From positions 39,374 to 103,373 of the forward strand of contig NZ_WAAU01000011.1 of the NCBI RefSeq assembly GCF_008806755.1: a stretch of DNA of 64,000 nt. Direction: 5' to 3'. Both the position numbers and the translations under genes were made by a program. Below the pieces are notes generated by a model. That model was not told the DNA's origin and made no database searches. It saw only the letters and a list, made by a program, of their open reading frames with translations. Position 1 is the stretch's first letter. Each line of letters opens with the position of its first letter. Of the stretch, positions 1 to 8,537 are shown piece after piece. The stretch comes from Tenacibaculum aiptasiae (GTDB taxonomy: Bacteria; Bacteroidota; Bacteroidia; Flavobacteriales; Flavobacteriaceae).

Positions 1-279
1 AAAGGCAAAACAATTATTATAGCCTCAACTGAGAGTGAACTTCAACCAGAAAATGAAATCTCATTAGGCTTATATAATGAAATAGAGCAACAGCACAATA
101 ATGAATTTATTAATGAAATTATTGAAAATGCTAATAAACCATTAAAAAACTTTCAAGTAGTTAATTCAAATGATGCCAATTTAATATTGGTAGATAGAGA
201 AATGGTTAATCCAAAGTCTACAAAATCATTTGACAAACTACTTAATAAAATGAATGTTTCATTAGTAGTTGCCAATTAA
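1..279 (+). CDS. C-terminal part of a gene cut by the window edge, possibly UspA-like
   Basis: The first frame is open from base 1 to a TAA at 277-279, giving 92 residues of a protein whose start lies outside the window. The last third (DANLILVDREMV, then a helix, then VSLVVAN) has the rhythm of the end of a universal stress protein, where a buried strand, a short loop and a helix lead to a final hydrophobic strand. The ATP-binding glycine motif of UspA is not visible, so the family call is weak. It lies 103 bp before the SulP transporter on the same strand. That it is coding is likely; its function is a guess. Confidence 0.5.
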   Translation, partial: KGKTIIIASTESELQPENEISLGLYNEIEQQHNNEFINEIIENANKPLKNFQVVNSNDANLILVDREMVNPKSTKSFDKLLNKMNVSLVVAN

Positions 280-382
280 AATATTAAATCTAAGTTACTA
301 AAATCAATAAATCAGTCCCAAACGTGAGTAGATATCTATTACAGTTTTTTTAGTATATTTATTCCTACTCAACTAAAAATAT

Positions 383-2254
383 ATGAAACAACTATTTTCA
401 AATCTTAAAGGTGATCTCTTTGGAGGGATTACAGCCGGAATTGTAGCATTACCACTAGCTTTGGCTTTTGGTGTTTCATCTGGTTTGGGACCTAGTGCTG
501 GTTTATACGGTGCTATTTTTATTGCTTTTTTTGCAGCACTTTTCGGAGGAACAGATACTCAAATTTCTGGGCCTACAGCGCCAATGACTGCTGTAAGTAT
601 GGTTGTTATTGCAGGTATATTGGCTGCTAACGACGGAGATGTTAGTAGAGCACTACCAACAATTTTAACTGTTTTCTTATTAGCTGGTTTAATGCAAATT
701 GGACTGGGAGTTTTAGGTTTAGGTAAGTATATTCGTTATATACCCTACCCTGTTGTTTCTGGTTTTATGACCGCTATTGGAGTTATAATTTTGGTTACAC
801 AAATTTTACCTTCAGTAGGTTATTATGCTAAAGAAGACGCAGAATTTGTTGAGCAATTTAAACCACAAGCAGAAGAAGTAATTTTAGATAATATTTTAAA
901 AGAAGAAGCTGGTGAAGGTATTTTAGTTCTTGAAGATTTCAAAGAAACTATTAATAGAGCTGAAAATATAACACAAGCTGATATATTAAAAGAAAGTAAA
1001 ACTTTAGCAGGTAAAGAAGCTTCAGGTGTTTTAGGTACTTTTAAAGTACTGCCAAGAGCTTTAAAAAATATTAACTTCTTAGAGTTAATATTAGCTTTAG
1101 GAACCATATTCATTATTTATGGATTTAAACGCATTACAACAGCCGTTCCTAGTACTTTAGTTGCTTTAATAGTTATGACTGGTATTGCTTTAGGTTTTGG
1201 TTTAAACTACAGACCTATTGAAGAAATCCCAAGCGGTTTTCCAATGCCAAACATGGAAATTTTCACAAACTTTACCATATCCAGCATTACACCTTATGTA
1301 TTTACTGCTTTAACCTTAGCTTTATTAGGAGCTATAGATTCTTTATTAACATCAGTTGTAGCTGATAATATGACTAAAACAAAGCATAAACCAAATAAAG
1401 AATTAATAGGACAAGGTATTGGTAACACTATTGCTTCAATTTTTGGAGGTATTCCTGGAGCTGGAGCTACTATTCGTACAGTAGTAAACATAAACTCTGG
1501 TGGTAAAACTAAATTGTCTGGTATGATAGCTGGTATAATGCTATTAGTTATTTTACTAGGACTAGGCCCAATAGCTTCAAAAATACCTGCAGCAGTTTTA
1601 GCAGGAATTTTAATTACTGTTGGTATTGGTGTTATGGACTACAAAGGACTAAAAGCTATACCTAACTTACCACGCGATGCTAAGTTTGGACCTTTAAAAC
1701 TGAGTTCTGAGGTAATTATTATGCTAGTGGTATTAGTACTTTCTACTTTCTGGAATTTAGTATATGCAGTAGGTATTGGTTTAGTCATAGCTTCTTTAAT
1801 GTTTATGAAGAAAATAGGTGACTTAACAGCTGAGCGCTCAGATGTAAAATCACTGAAAAAAGAAGAGGCTTGGAAAGATGAAAAAGATTTCCCTGAGGAA
1901 TTGAAAGAACATTTGTTTGTAAAACACATTAAAGGACCTCTATTTTTTGGCTCTACTAGTGATTTTCAAGCGTTAACTAAACAAATTCCTAAAACTGCAA
2001 CCTCTGTAATTATGCGTTTAGACAGAATGCAGTATATGGATCAATCTGGGCTATATGCCATGGAAGATACGATTCAAGATTTAAAATCAAACGGAACGCA
2101 TGTACAGGTACTTTTTGTTGGTTTATTAAAGCAACCTCGCTACATGATGGAACGAATTGATATTATCCCAGATTTAATATCAGAAGATCATATTTTTGAG
2201 TCTTTTGACGATTGTATGGTTTGGGTAAAACAAAACATAAAAATTAATAATTAA
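383..2254 (+). CDS. SulP family inorganic anion transporter with STAS domain
   Basis: Inner-membrane transporter of the SLC26/SulP family, 623 residues. The N-terminal conserved segment (ALPLALAFGV, residues 22-31), the following glycine-rich helices and the ISGPTAPMT signature at 61-69 are typical. A cytoplasmic STAS domain occupies about 510-610 (VIMRLDRMQYMDQSG). Members move sulfate, bicarbonate or other anions. The carbonic anhydrase gene starts 18 bp downstream on the same strand, so bicarbonate import coupled to hydration is the most likely role, by inference from context. A hydrophilic stretch of about 75 residues (147-222) interrupts the transmembrane part and is longer than in most family members. 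Confidence 0.93.
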   Translation: MKQLFSNLKGDLFGGITAGIVALPLALAFGVSSGLGPSAGLYGAIFIAFFAALFGGTDTQISGPTAPMTAVSMVVIAGILAANDGDVSRALPTILTVFLLAGLMQIGLGVLGLGKYIRYIPYPVVSGFMTAIGVIILVTQILPSVGYYAKEDAEFVEQFKPQAEEVILDNILKEEAGEGILVLEDFKETINRAENITQADILKESKTLAGKEASGVLGTFKVLPRALKNINFLELILALGTIFIIYGFKRITTAVPSTLVALIVMTGIALGFGLNYRPIEEIPSGFPMPNMEIFTNFTISSITPYVFTALTLALLGAIDSLLTSVVADNMTKTKHKPNKELIGQGIGNTIASIFGGIPGAGATIRTVVNINSGGKTKLSGMIAGIMLLVILLGLGPIASKIPAAVLAGILITVGIGVMDYKGLKAIPNLPRDAKFGPLKLSSEVIIMLVVLVLSTFWNLVYAVGIGLVIASLMFMKKIGDLTAERSDVKSLKKEEAWKDEKDFPEELKEHLFVKHIKGPLFFGSTSDFQALTKQIPKTATSVIMRLDRMQYMDQSGLYAMEDTIQDLKSNGTHVQVLFVGLLKQPRYMMERIDIIPDLISEDHIFESFDDCMVWVKQNIKINN

Positions 2255-2272
2255 AAAAATAAAAATACTTTT

Positions 2273-2902
2273 ATGAGAAATGTAGCTATTACAAAAGACG
2301 TGCAAGCAGAATTAACAGCTGATTCTGTATTACAAGACTTATTAGACGGAAACAACCGTTATACTAGCAATAACTTAACAGCATCTAACGTAACTGACTT
2401 AGTTGAACAAACAACTGGTGGTCAATTTCCAAAAGCTGTAATATTATCTTGTATAGATTCAAGAGTACCAGTAGAAATGGTTTTTGACCAAACTATTGGT
2501 GATGTTTTTGTAGCTCGTGTAGCTGGTAACTTCGAAAACGTGGATATTTTAGGAAGTATGGAATACTCTTGTGCTGTAGCAGGAAGTAAATTAGTTTTTG
2601 TATTAGGTCATGAAAGTTGTGGTGCTGTAAAAGCTGCTTGTGATGGAGTAGAATTAGGAAATATTACTGCAATGTTAGATAATATTGTTCCTGCTGCAAA
2701 ATTAGCTTCAGAACAAGTAGAAGGTGAAGCTAATTCAACAAATAGTGCTTTTGTAGCTAAGACTGTAGAAAACAATGTAAAATTAACTATGGATCGTATC
2801 CGTCAAAGAAGTAAAATTTTACAAGAAATGGAAGATAATGGTGAAATTAAAATAGTAGGTGGAGTTTACTCTTTAACTACTGGAAAAGTTGAAATGATTT
2901 AA
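2273..2902 (+). CDS. Beta-class carbonic anhydrase
   Basis: Zinc enzyme interconverting CO2 and bicarbonate, 209 residues, the usual length. The beta-class zinc site is complete: C60 and the catalytic D62-R64 pair in CIDSR, then H113 and C116 in GHESCGAV. No signal peptide is visible, so it acts in the cytoplasm. It is the second gene of a two-gene unit with the SulP transporter (18 bp gap), which points to a joint role in supplying bicarbonate for carboxylases or pH control. A strong hairpin terminator follows directly. Confidence 0.96.
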   Translation: MRNVAITKDVQAELTADSVLQDLLDGNNRYTSNNLTASNVTDLVEQTTGGQFPKAVILSCIDSRVPVEMVFDQTIGDVFVARVAGNFENVDILGSMEYSCAVAGSKLVFVLGHESCGAVKAACDGVELGNITAMLDNIVPAAKLASEQVEGEANSTNSAFVAKTVENNVKLTMDRIRQRSKILQEMEDNGEIKIVGGVYSLTTGKVEMI

Positions 2903-2925
2903 TTCATTATCATTTGTTATAATAT

Positions 2926-2957
2926 AAAAAAGGGAGTTTAAAAAACTCCCTTTTTTT
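2926..2957. terminator. Bidirectional intrinsic terminator between carbonic anhydrase and TonB-type receptor
   Basis: A 14-bp stem (2926-2939 with 2943-2956) with an AAA loop and a GGGAG/CTCCC core, flanked by an A-run on one side and a T-run on the other. It sits between convergent genes and can stop transcription from both. Confidence 0.9.
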
Positions 2958-2960
2958 ATG

Positions 2961-5345
2961 CTAATTTGCTCTCTGCTGTTCTTCACTATTTCCAAAACCA
3001 CGATTTCTAGTCTTTATTTTTTTATTTCCAAAACTATAGGATATTGAAAAACGTAAATATCTACTACTATAATTCTGGTCATAAATTGTTTTAACTCCAT
3101 TTACTTCAGAAGTCAAATTATTTAAACTAGCACTGTCAAAAATATCATTCACAAAAACAGCTGCTTGTAACTGCTTTTTTAAGAATGTTTTTTTAACTCC
3201 TAAGCTCAATCCGTACATCGTTCCTAATTCGTAAATATTTGAACTAGATTTTGGCTGATAAAAGAAATCTGTTTGTACACTTGTATTTTCTGATAATGTA
3301 AAAGTATTGTTCGTTGAGAATCTAAATTGAATACCATTCTTAACAGGTGCTGATAAATCTTCAAATACATTAGCATTAACACCTGAAATATGTGCATAAT
3401 TTTGACTCTTCCACCAACTTGTAAAACGAACATTATACATTTCTGAAAGTTGCCAATAAGTCCCATTATAATAGTTCCTTCTTATAACTGCTTGAATATT
3501 ATTTTCAGGTTCGGCAGAAAATAATGTACCAAAACCATCAGATGTATAACTAAAATATAAAGAAGTTATAAACTTACCTTTGTAATTATGAGTAAAAGTA
3601 AATCTGTCAATAAACGCAGGTTGAATAAATGGATTTCCTTCTGAGTATACATTACTATTCACATAGCTTCTAAAAGGGTTTAAATCTCTATAATTTGGGC
3701 GGTTGATACCTCTTCCATAATTAAATGAAAATGTATTGTTATCGTTTTTATTATAAGATACAAATACTGAAGGGAATAACTTAGTATAACTATTCTTATT
3801 TACTTGGTTTAAAGTTTCAGAAAAACCTCTGGTTTCAGTATTTTCTATTCTAAGACCAGCTTGCAAATTCCATTTATCACTAATTTTTCTTGAAGCATTT
3901 ACATAAAAACCCTGCACATTTTCTTCATATTCAAACTCATTAGATAAATTGGTATCTAATACAGGCACATTAGTTATTGTATTAAAATTATCTAATTTAT
4001 TCTTTGTATTAATGAAACTAAACTTAAAACCATAAGACAAATCCAATTTATCAATAGGATGAGACATATCTGCTTTTATACTATAGTTATCTATTGCTTG
4101 ATTGGTAATATTTTTAACTGATTGATTTACCCTTACAAATTGTCCAGAAGGAGAAAAAGTATTCACTAATGCATCCGCTTCTAGTTTATTTTCATAATTA
4201 AAATAATCAAAATCTACAGTTAGTTTTCTCCCCATAGTATCAAGTTTAGCAATTATATGAGCATTATATATATTGTTGTTTATACTTCTGCGTCTAGGCT
4301 CAGTTTTTACCAATAAACTATCTAATTGGTTAGATTCATTATAAAACTCAGTTGTTCCAGGGGCATCAGAAAAAGGTCTATTAAAACTTCCTAGATATTG
4401 CCCTCCTATTTCAATATTATCTGACAATAAATAGTTTATAGACAACCTAGCTGAATTATTTTTTCTAGTATCTTTTGAATCAATGCCAACCTTCCATGTA
4501 CTTTTTGGAAAAAAAGTAGCACTTCTTTCTAAGTTTCTTAAACTTCCTCTTGTAGTATTAATCGAAGCATTTAGTTGAATTTTATTTTTATTGTATGAGA
4601 AATTATTTCGCAATGTTCCATAACCATAAGTATTTACATTATAAGAAAATGAAGTTGTGTTTTTCCAAGAATTCCTTCTTCCTTTCTTGTATACTATATT
4701 AATTATTCCACCTCCTCCAGATGCTTCATATTGGGCTGGCGGATTGGTTATAATTTCTATTTTCTTGATATCATCTGCTGAGATTGAATTTAGAAAAGAC
4801 ACTAATTCCTCTCCAGAAAGTTGAATCAAACGTCCATCAACCATTACTCTGGTTGCCTCTCCTCCAACCATACTTATTTGATTGTTTTGGATTGTAATAG
4901 CAGGAGCTAATTTTAACGCGTCTAAAGCATCACCTCCACTTGCAGACACACTATTTTCTACATTAAAAATTAATCTATCTGTTTTTTGTTCTATTAATCT
5001 TTTCTTCGATCTAATTACAACTTCATTTAACCTACTACTCTCTTCCTTTAATATTAAAGTTCCTAAATCTATATCTGTATTTAAACTTACTTGTTTCTTT
5101 ATTTCTAAGAAACCAATAAAACTTATTCTTAAATTATAGGTTCCTTTTGGAGCGGATAATGAAAACTCACCATTATCTATAGTTGTAGTTCCTTTAATAA
5201 TTTTTCCTTCTAAACTTTGTAAAATAACGTTGGCAAAAACAATCGGCTCATTACCTTCTGTTACTTTACCTGTAATCTTTATCTGTCCTGTTAAACTTAT
5301 AGCTTGAAATAATAATGCTAAAATGAAAATGCTTTTAACTCTCAT
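2961..5345 (-). CDS. Outer membrane beta-barrel receptor with N-terminal carboxypeptidase-regulatory-like domain
   Basis: 794-residue outer-membrane protein. A signal peptide (residues 1-21, ending SLTGQ) is followed by a CarboxypepD_reg-like beta-sandwich (about 22-100), a plug-like region (about 110-215, with a glycine-rich SGGGGIINIVYKKG strand) and a long barrel rich in aromatic beta-strands to the end. This matches the Bacteroidota outer membrane beta-barrel family that resembles TonB-dependent receptors but is shorter. The substrate cannot be told. The gene is downstream of an AraC-type regulator on the same strand, and the 140-bp gap between them carries a perfect inverted repeat, so regulation by that neighbour is plausible. 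Confidence 0.88.
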   Translation of the reverse strand: MRVKSIFILALLFQAISLTGQIKITGKVTEGNEPIVFANVILQSLEGKIIKGTTTIDNGEFSLSAPKGTYNLRISFIGFLEIKKQVSLNTDIDLGTLILKEESSRLNEVVIRSKKRLIEQKTDRLIFNVENSVSASGGDALDALKLAPAITIQNNQISMVGGEATRVMVDGRLIQLSGEELVSFLNSISADDIKKIEIITNPPAQYEASGGGGIINIVYKKGRRNSWKNTTSFSYNVNTYGYGTLRNNFSYNKNKIQLNASINTTRGSLRNLERSATFFPKSTWKVGIDSKDTRKNNSARLSINYLLSDNIEIGGQYLGSFNRPFSDAPGTTEFYNESNQLDSLLVKTEPRRRSINNNIYNAHIIAKLDTMGRKLTVDFDYFNYENKLEADALVNTFSPSGQFVRVNQSVKNITNQAIDNYSIKADMSHPIDKLDLSYGFKFSFINTKNKLDNFNTITNVPVLDTNLSNEFEYEENVQGFYVNASRKISDKWNLQAGLRIENTETRGFSETLNQVNKNSYTKLFPSVFVSYNKNDNNTFSFNYGRGINRPNYRDLNPFRSYVNSNVYSEGNPFIQPAFIDRFTFTHNYKGKFITSLYFSYTSDGFGTLFSAEPENNIQAVIRRNYYNGTYWQLSEMYNVRFTSWWKSQNYAHISGVNANVFEDLSAPVKNGIQFRFSTNNTFTLSENTSVQTDFFYQPKSSSNIYELGTMYGLSLGVKKTFLKKQLQAAVFVNDIFDSASLNNLTSEVNGVKTIYDQNYSSRYLRFSISYSFGNKKIKTRNRGFGNSEEQQRAN

Positions 5346-5406
5346 GAATATACTTTTTATTTGAGAGCAAAATTGTAGCTATTTAAAATTGCTTGCGACC
5401 GAATGC

Positions 5407-5472
5407 ATAAAGTCGAACTATTTTTTCATGAATAAATTGGTTTGACTATCTCACACAAACGTTCGACTTTAT
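5407..5472. promoter_or_regulatory. 12-bp perfect inverted repeat upstream of the outer-membrane receptor
   Basis: ATAAAGTCGAAC at 5407-5418 is repeated in inverted orientation as GTTCGACTTTAT at 5461-5472, with 42 bp between the arms (54 bp centre to centre, close to five helical turns). It is the most GC-containing motif in the gap between the AraC-type gene and the receptor gene, where an operator would be expected. No T-run follows, so it does not look like a terminator. Confidence 0.5.
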
Positions 5473-5485
5473 CATAAACACCTGA

Positions 5486-6616
5486 CTACAAATGTTTTTT
5501 CCGATATTGAGTTGGTGTTAATCCTGTTTGTTTTTTAAACTCTGTATTGAAAGAAGATTTAGAGTTAAAACCTACTTCATATAAAATTTCTAGTACGGTT
5601 AACTTCTTATTTTCCGGATTTTCAAGAATTTCTTTGGCTCTGTTAATTCGATATCCATTTACAAATTCAAAAAAATGCTGTCCTATATTATGATTTATTA
5701 ATATTGATAAATCTCTGTAAGGAATATTCATTTGATTTGCCAAATTATGAATGGTAAGAGATGAATTTAAATAAGGTCTTTCTTCTTCCATAAACTTTTT
5801 TACTACGGACACTTCTTCTAAAACTTCTTCTTTTGTATCCTTAGTTTTTTCTTCTAAAAAGTTTTTAACTAATTGATGTTTGGTGTCAATTCCTCTAAAC
5901 AGTTCTGGTTGATATAAACTTTTCAAAACAATCCAACATAAATATCCAAGTAGGACTAATGTTGTTATAATTCGCATAACGTCCAATATTTCTTCATCTG
6001 AACCAAATAATTTATAAATACTTTTAATTAATGAAAGAGAAATTAAAACAACACTAATACTAGCCAATTGAAATAACCATTTATAATTATAATTTGTAAT
6101 AGATGAATAGTTTTCTAACAATAACTCCTTATATTTTTTTAATTCAACAAATATGAAAGCCAAATAAACTATTGAAACCAAAAGTCCATAAACTAAAGAT
6201 ATTTTTGTTTCAATATTAGAGTAGTAATTATTATAAAACTCAATTTGCTGTTCTTTAGAAGCCAAATAGAAATTAGGAAAATAAATAAGTAATTCAATAG
6301 CAAATGGAATAAGATGTAACAAATGCTTGGGCTGAAGTTTAAAATATGAATAAATACAGGATACTACATATAAATATAGAAGCGGACTAGCTAGAAATCC
6401 GATTTGATCTCGAAGCATATCTAAAGTAACCGGTACTTGTACATAATTAGCATAAAAAAAAACACTAATATGAATAGAAAAAACAATAAAGTAAATAGCC
6501 ATTAACTGATTACTTGTTTTGTTTTTAGTTTTTACAGTGAGTAAAAATGCCGAAAGCAATAGTGCTATAAATATTAAAATAAGTGTTATAAAACCTCGAA
6601 TTGAAGCACTATCCAT
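5486..6616 (-). CDS. Membrane-anchored AraC family transcriptional regulator
   Basis: About 376 residues. The N-terminal 220 residues form roughly seven hydrophobic helices; the C-terminal 100 residues form an AraC-type double helix-turn-helix, with the second recognition helix in VGFNSKSSFNTEFKKQTG and the closing TPTQYRK. Such proteins tie a membrane sensor directly to DNA binding. An upstream TTG at 6622 is in frame, but the ATG at 6616 is the better start. It follows cvpA by 9 bp, so the two are probably cotranscribed. The outer-membrane receptor gene downstream, with an inverted repeat in its leader, is the obvious candidate target. Confidence 0.88.
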   Translation of the reverse strand: MDSASIRGFITLILIFIALLLSAFLLTVKTKNKTSNQLMAIYFIVFSIHISVFFYANYVQVPVTLDMLRDQIGFLASPLLYLYVVSCIYSYFKLQPKHLLHLIPFAIELLIYFPNFYLASKEQQIEFYNNYYSNIETKISLVYGLLVSIVYLAFIFVELKKYKELLLENYSSITNYNYKWLFQLASISVVLISLSLIKSIYKLFGSDEEILDVMRIITTLVLLGYLCWIVLKSLYQPELFRGIDTKHQLVKNFLEEKTKDTKEEVLEEVSVVKKFMEEERPYLNSSLTIHNLANQMNIPYRDLSILINHNIGQHFFEFVNGYRINRAKEILENPENKKLTVLEILYEVGFNSKSSFNTEFKKQTGLTPTQYRKKHL

Positions 6617-6625
6617 ATACAACTT

Positions 6626-7147
6626 TTAATTTGTTTCTTTTATTTCTTCTTCCTCTTGAACCTCATCATCCTTTATAATAGATGGAAAAATAGTTGGCGC
6701 AATTTTTTTGACTGGTTTATATAAAATAGATTCATTAAGATTTTCTTCAGAAACAAATGGAATGGTGTCATTCATTTTTCCAAAAAATATGAAAATAACA
6801 CTCAATATCAATCCTATTTTTAAAGCGCCAAAAGCTCCTCCTAATATTTTATTTAAAATTCCTAAAGAGGCAAAATCCGCTATTTTGGTTAAGGCCTTAC
6901 CTAACAAAGCTATTACAATTATAATTACAACAAAAGTTCCTGCAAATGCTGCTAAAGAAATATATTTTTCATCCCAAGTAACACTATTCTTTAACCAGTC
7001 TCCAATAAAGTATGAAAAATGAATTGCTCCATAAACCCCAGCTACTAAAGCTACTAAAGAAGCCACCTCTACAAATAACCCTTTCATAAGTCCGCGAACA
7101 AAACCAAAAAGAAGTAAAGCTGTTATAATAATATCAAAAGTATTCAT
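6626..7147 (-). CDS. CvpA family protein
   Basis: 173-residue inner-membrane protein with four hydrophobic segments and the CvpA pattern (FVRGLMKGLFVEVASLVAL near the N-terminus, followed by Gly/Ala-rich helices and a KILGGAFGALK motif near residue 105). The C-terminus is a short acidic tail. CvpA proteins affect envelope integrity and colicin export in other bacteria; the exact role is unsettled. I use the ATG at 7147 rather than the in-frame TTG at 7153. It heads a likely two-gene unit with the membrane AraC regulator 9 bp downstream. Confidence 0.85.
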   Translation of the reverse strand: MNTFDIIITALLLFGFVRGLMKGLFVEVASLVALVAGVYGAIHFSYFIGDWLKNSVTWDEKYISLAAFAGTFVVIIIVIALLGKALTKIADFASLGILNKILGGAFGALKIGLILSVIFIFFGKMNDTIPFVSEENLNESILYKPVKKIAPTIFPSIIKDDEVQEEEEIKETN

Positions 7148-7209
7148 AGGCAATAATTAAAAGTATTCTAAAGAGTTCATAAAGTAATTATGTGCATCAA
7201 TTCTATGTT

Positions 7210-7238
7210 CAAATATACACAACTCATTTGTATCTTTG
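7210..7238. promoter_or_regulatory. Divergent pair of -7 boxes (cvpA and the 118-residue gene)
   Basis: TATATTTG on the minus strand (7217-7210) and TATCTTTG on the plus strand (7231-7238) both match the Bacteroidota TAnnTTTG -7 consensus. They face away from each other, each a short distance from its gene. I see no exact -33 TTTG for either. Confidence 0.6.
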
Positions 7239-7258
7239 CATTTTCTTAAAAAAATCAA

Positions 7259-7615
7259 ATGACGAAAGAAGTTAACTTAAAAGAAAAATGGGATTTTGTT
7301 GTAAAGCAATTATCACAACAATTTGCTGATGGAGATGAACTGAATTTAGATGGCATCATCTATTTAATTGGTGTACAAGAGTTAGGTCAAGGGCATCGAA
7401 AATTTAAAAAAGACGAAAAGGTTAACTTAATGCATATTGCTATCTGCAAACTTTTAGAACCTTATGGTTATTATGAATTCGATTTTTTTGATAATGATGG
7501 TTGGCCTCACTATAAAACACTAACAGAATTACCTAATTTAAAACCAGGTGAACAATCTGTATTGATTAAAGAAGCAATTATAAATTATTTTGAAGCTTTA
7601 GATTTCTTTGAATAA
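7259..7615 (+). CDS. Conserved hypothetical protein, 118 residues
   Basis: Small, soluble, acidic protein without signal peptide or cysteine-based motif. Recognisable features are an amphipathic N-terminus (KEKWDFVVKQL), a central GVQELGQGHRKF segment and an aromatic GYYEFDFFDNDGWPHY stretch. It looks like a conserved flavobacterial protein of unknown function, but I cannot assign a family with certainty. It has its own promoter (TATCTTTG at 7231-7238) and its stop is 2 bp from the stop of the convergent SDR gene. Confidence 0.72.
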   Translation: MTKEVNLKEKWDFVVKQLSQQFADGDELNLDGIIYLIGVQELGQGHRKFKKDEKVNLMHIAICKLLEPYGYYEFDFFDNDGWPHYKTLTELPNLKPGEQSVLIKEAIINYFEALDFFE

Positions 7616-7617
7616 AA

Positions 7618-8412
7618 TTAAGTAACGCTTAATTTTCTTATCATCTTTGATAATAATTTTGGAAAAAAACGCTTGGCATATACTCCAAGCTTTTCCTTAG
7701 CTCCTGCTATATAAACCTCCTCTTTCTTTTTTCTAATTGCTTTTATCATCAACTCAGCAAATCTATCAGGGTTTATACCATTGGCTGTTGCTGCATCCAT
7801 GGAATTTTGAGGACTCCCATTTCCTGTTAATGCATTTTTAGACACATTAGTAGTTACAAAACCTGGGCAAACCAAAGTAACTGCTATGTTATCTTTATGA
7901 TGTTCTGCCCGTAAACTATCAAAAAAGCCATGCAATGCATGTTTTGTAGCTGCATAAGATGAGCGCAATGGAGTCCCTATTTTTCCTACAATACTAGTTG
8001 TTACAACAAAATGCCCTTCTTTTCTTTGTGTAAAATGTGGAAGTAATGCTTTTGTTAAAGCTACAGTTCCTAAATAATTAATATCCATCAAACGTTTATC
8101 AACAGATATACTCGTATCTTTTACTAAAGAACGTTGGCTAATTCCTCCATTATTAACCAAAACATCAATTCCATTAAAACAAGAAATAGCCTCACCCACT
8201 TTAGAAGTCAGACTGTTATAATCTTCTAAATCTATTGGCAAAATCTTAACGTTTTTTGAGTTTTTGCAAAGTATTTTTGTCTCCTCTAAAGCATTTGTAT
8301 TTCTCGATGATAAAATTAAATTTGCATCGTAATTAGATAACGCAATCGCTAATGATTTACCAATACCTGATGAGGCGCCTGTTATCCAGAAAACTTTATT
8401 TTTAATATGCAT
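7618..8412 (-). CDS. SDR family NAD(P)-dependent oxidoreductase
   Basis: 264-residue classical short-chain dehydrogenase. Cofactor motif TGASSGIG at 11-18, NNGG at 87-90 and the catalytic triad S140, Y153, K157 (SSYAATKH) are all present. The C-terminus has a hydrophobic/basic tail (RFFPKLLSKMIRKL) seen in members that sit at the membrane and act on lipid or steroid-like ketones. The substrate is unknown. It is transcribed divergently from the TlpA-like gene and converges on the 118-residue hypothetical gene. Confidence 0.9.
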   Translation of the reverse strand: MHIKNKVFWITGASSGIGKSLAIALSNYDANLILSSRNTNALEETKILCKNSKNVKILPIDLEDYNSLTSKVGEAISCFNGIDVLVNNGGISQRSLVKDTSISVDKRLMDINYLGTVALTKALLPHFTQRKEGHFVVTTSIVGKIGTPLRSSYAATKHALHGFFDSLRAEHHKDNIAVTLVCPGFVTTNVSKNALTGNGSPQNSMDAATANGINPDRFAELMIKAIRKKKEEVYIAGAKEKLGVYAKRFFPKLLSKMIRKLSVT

Positions 8413-8537
8413 ATAATATTTACTTTAAAGAAAAACTCCCCTAAAATAAACAACAAAAAATAAAAATGGTACACTTCTTGGAAAGAAGTTTGTAAATGAC
8501 TAGTTTTAAAACCTTAATAACAACCCTTTAAATTATA

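Noticed and set aside
4882..5139. Plus-strand 85-residue frame inside the receptor gene
   Set aside because: It is antisense to a clearly coding carboxypeptidase-regulatory-like region; a typical shadow frame.
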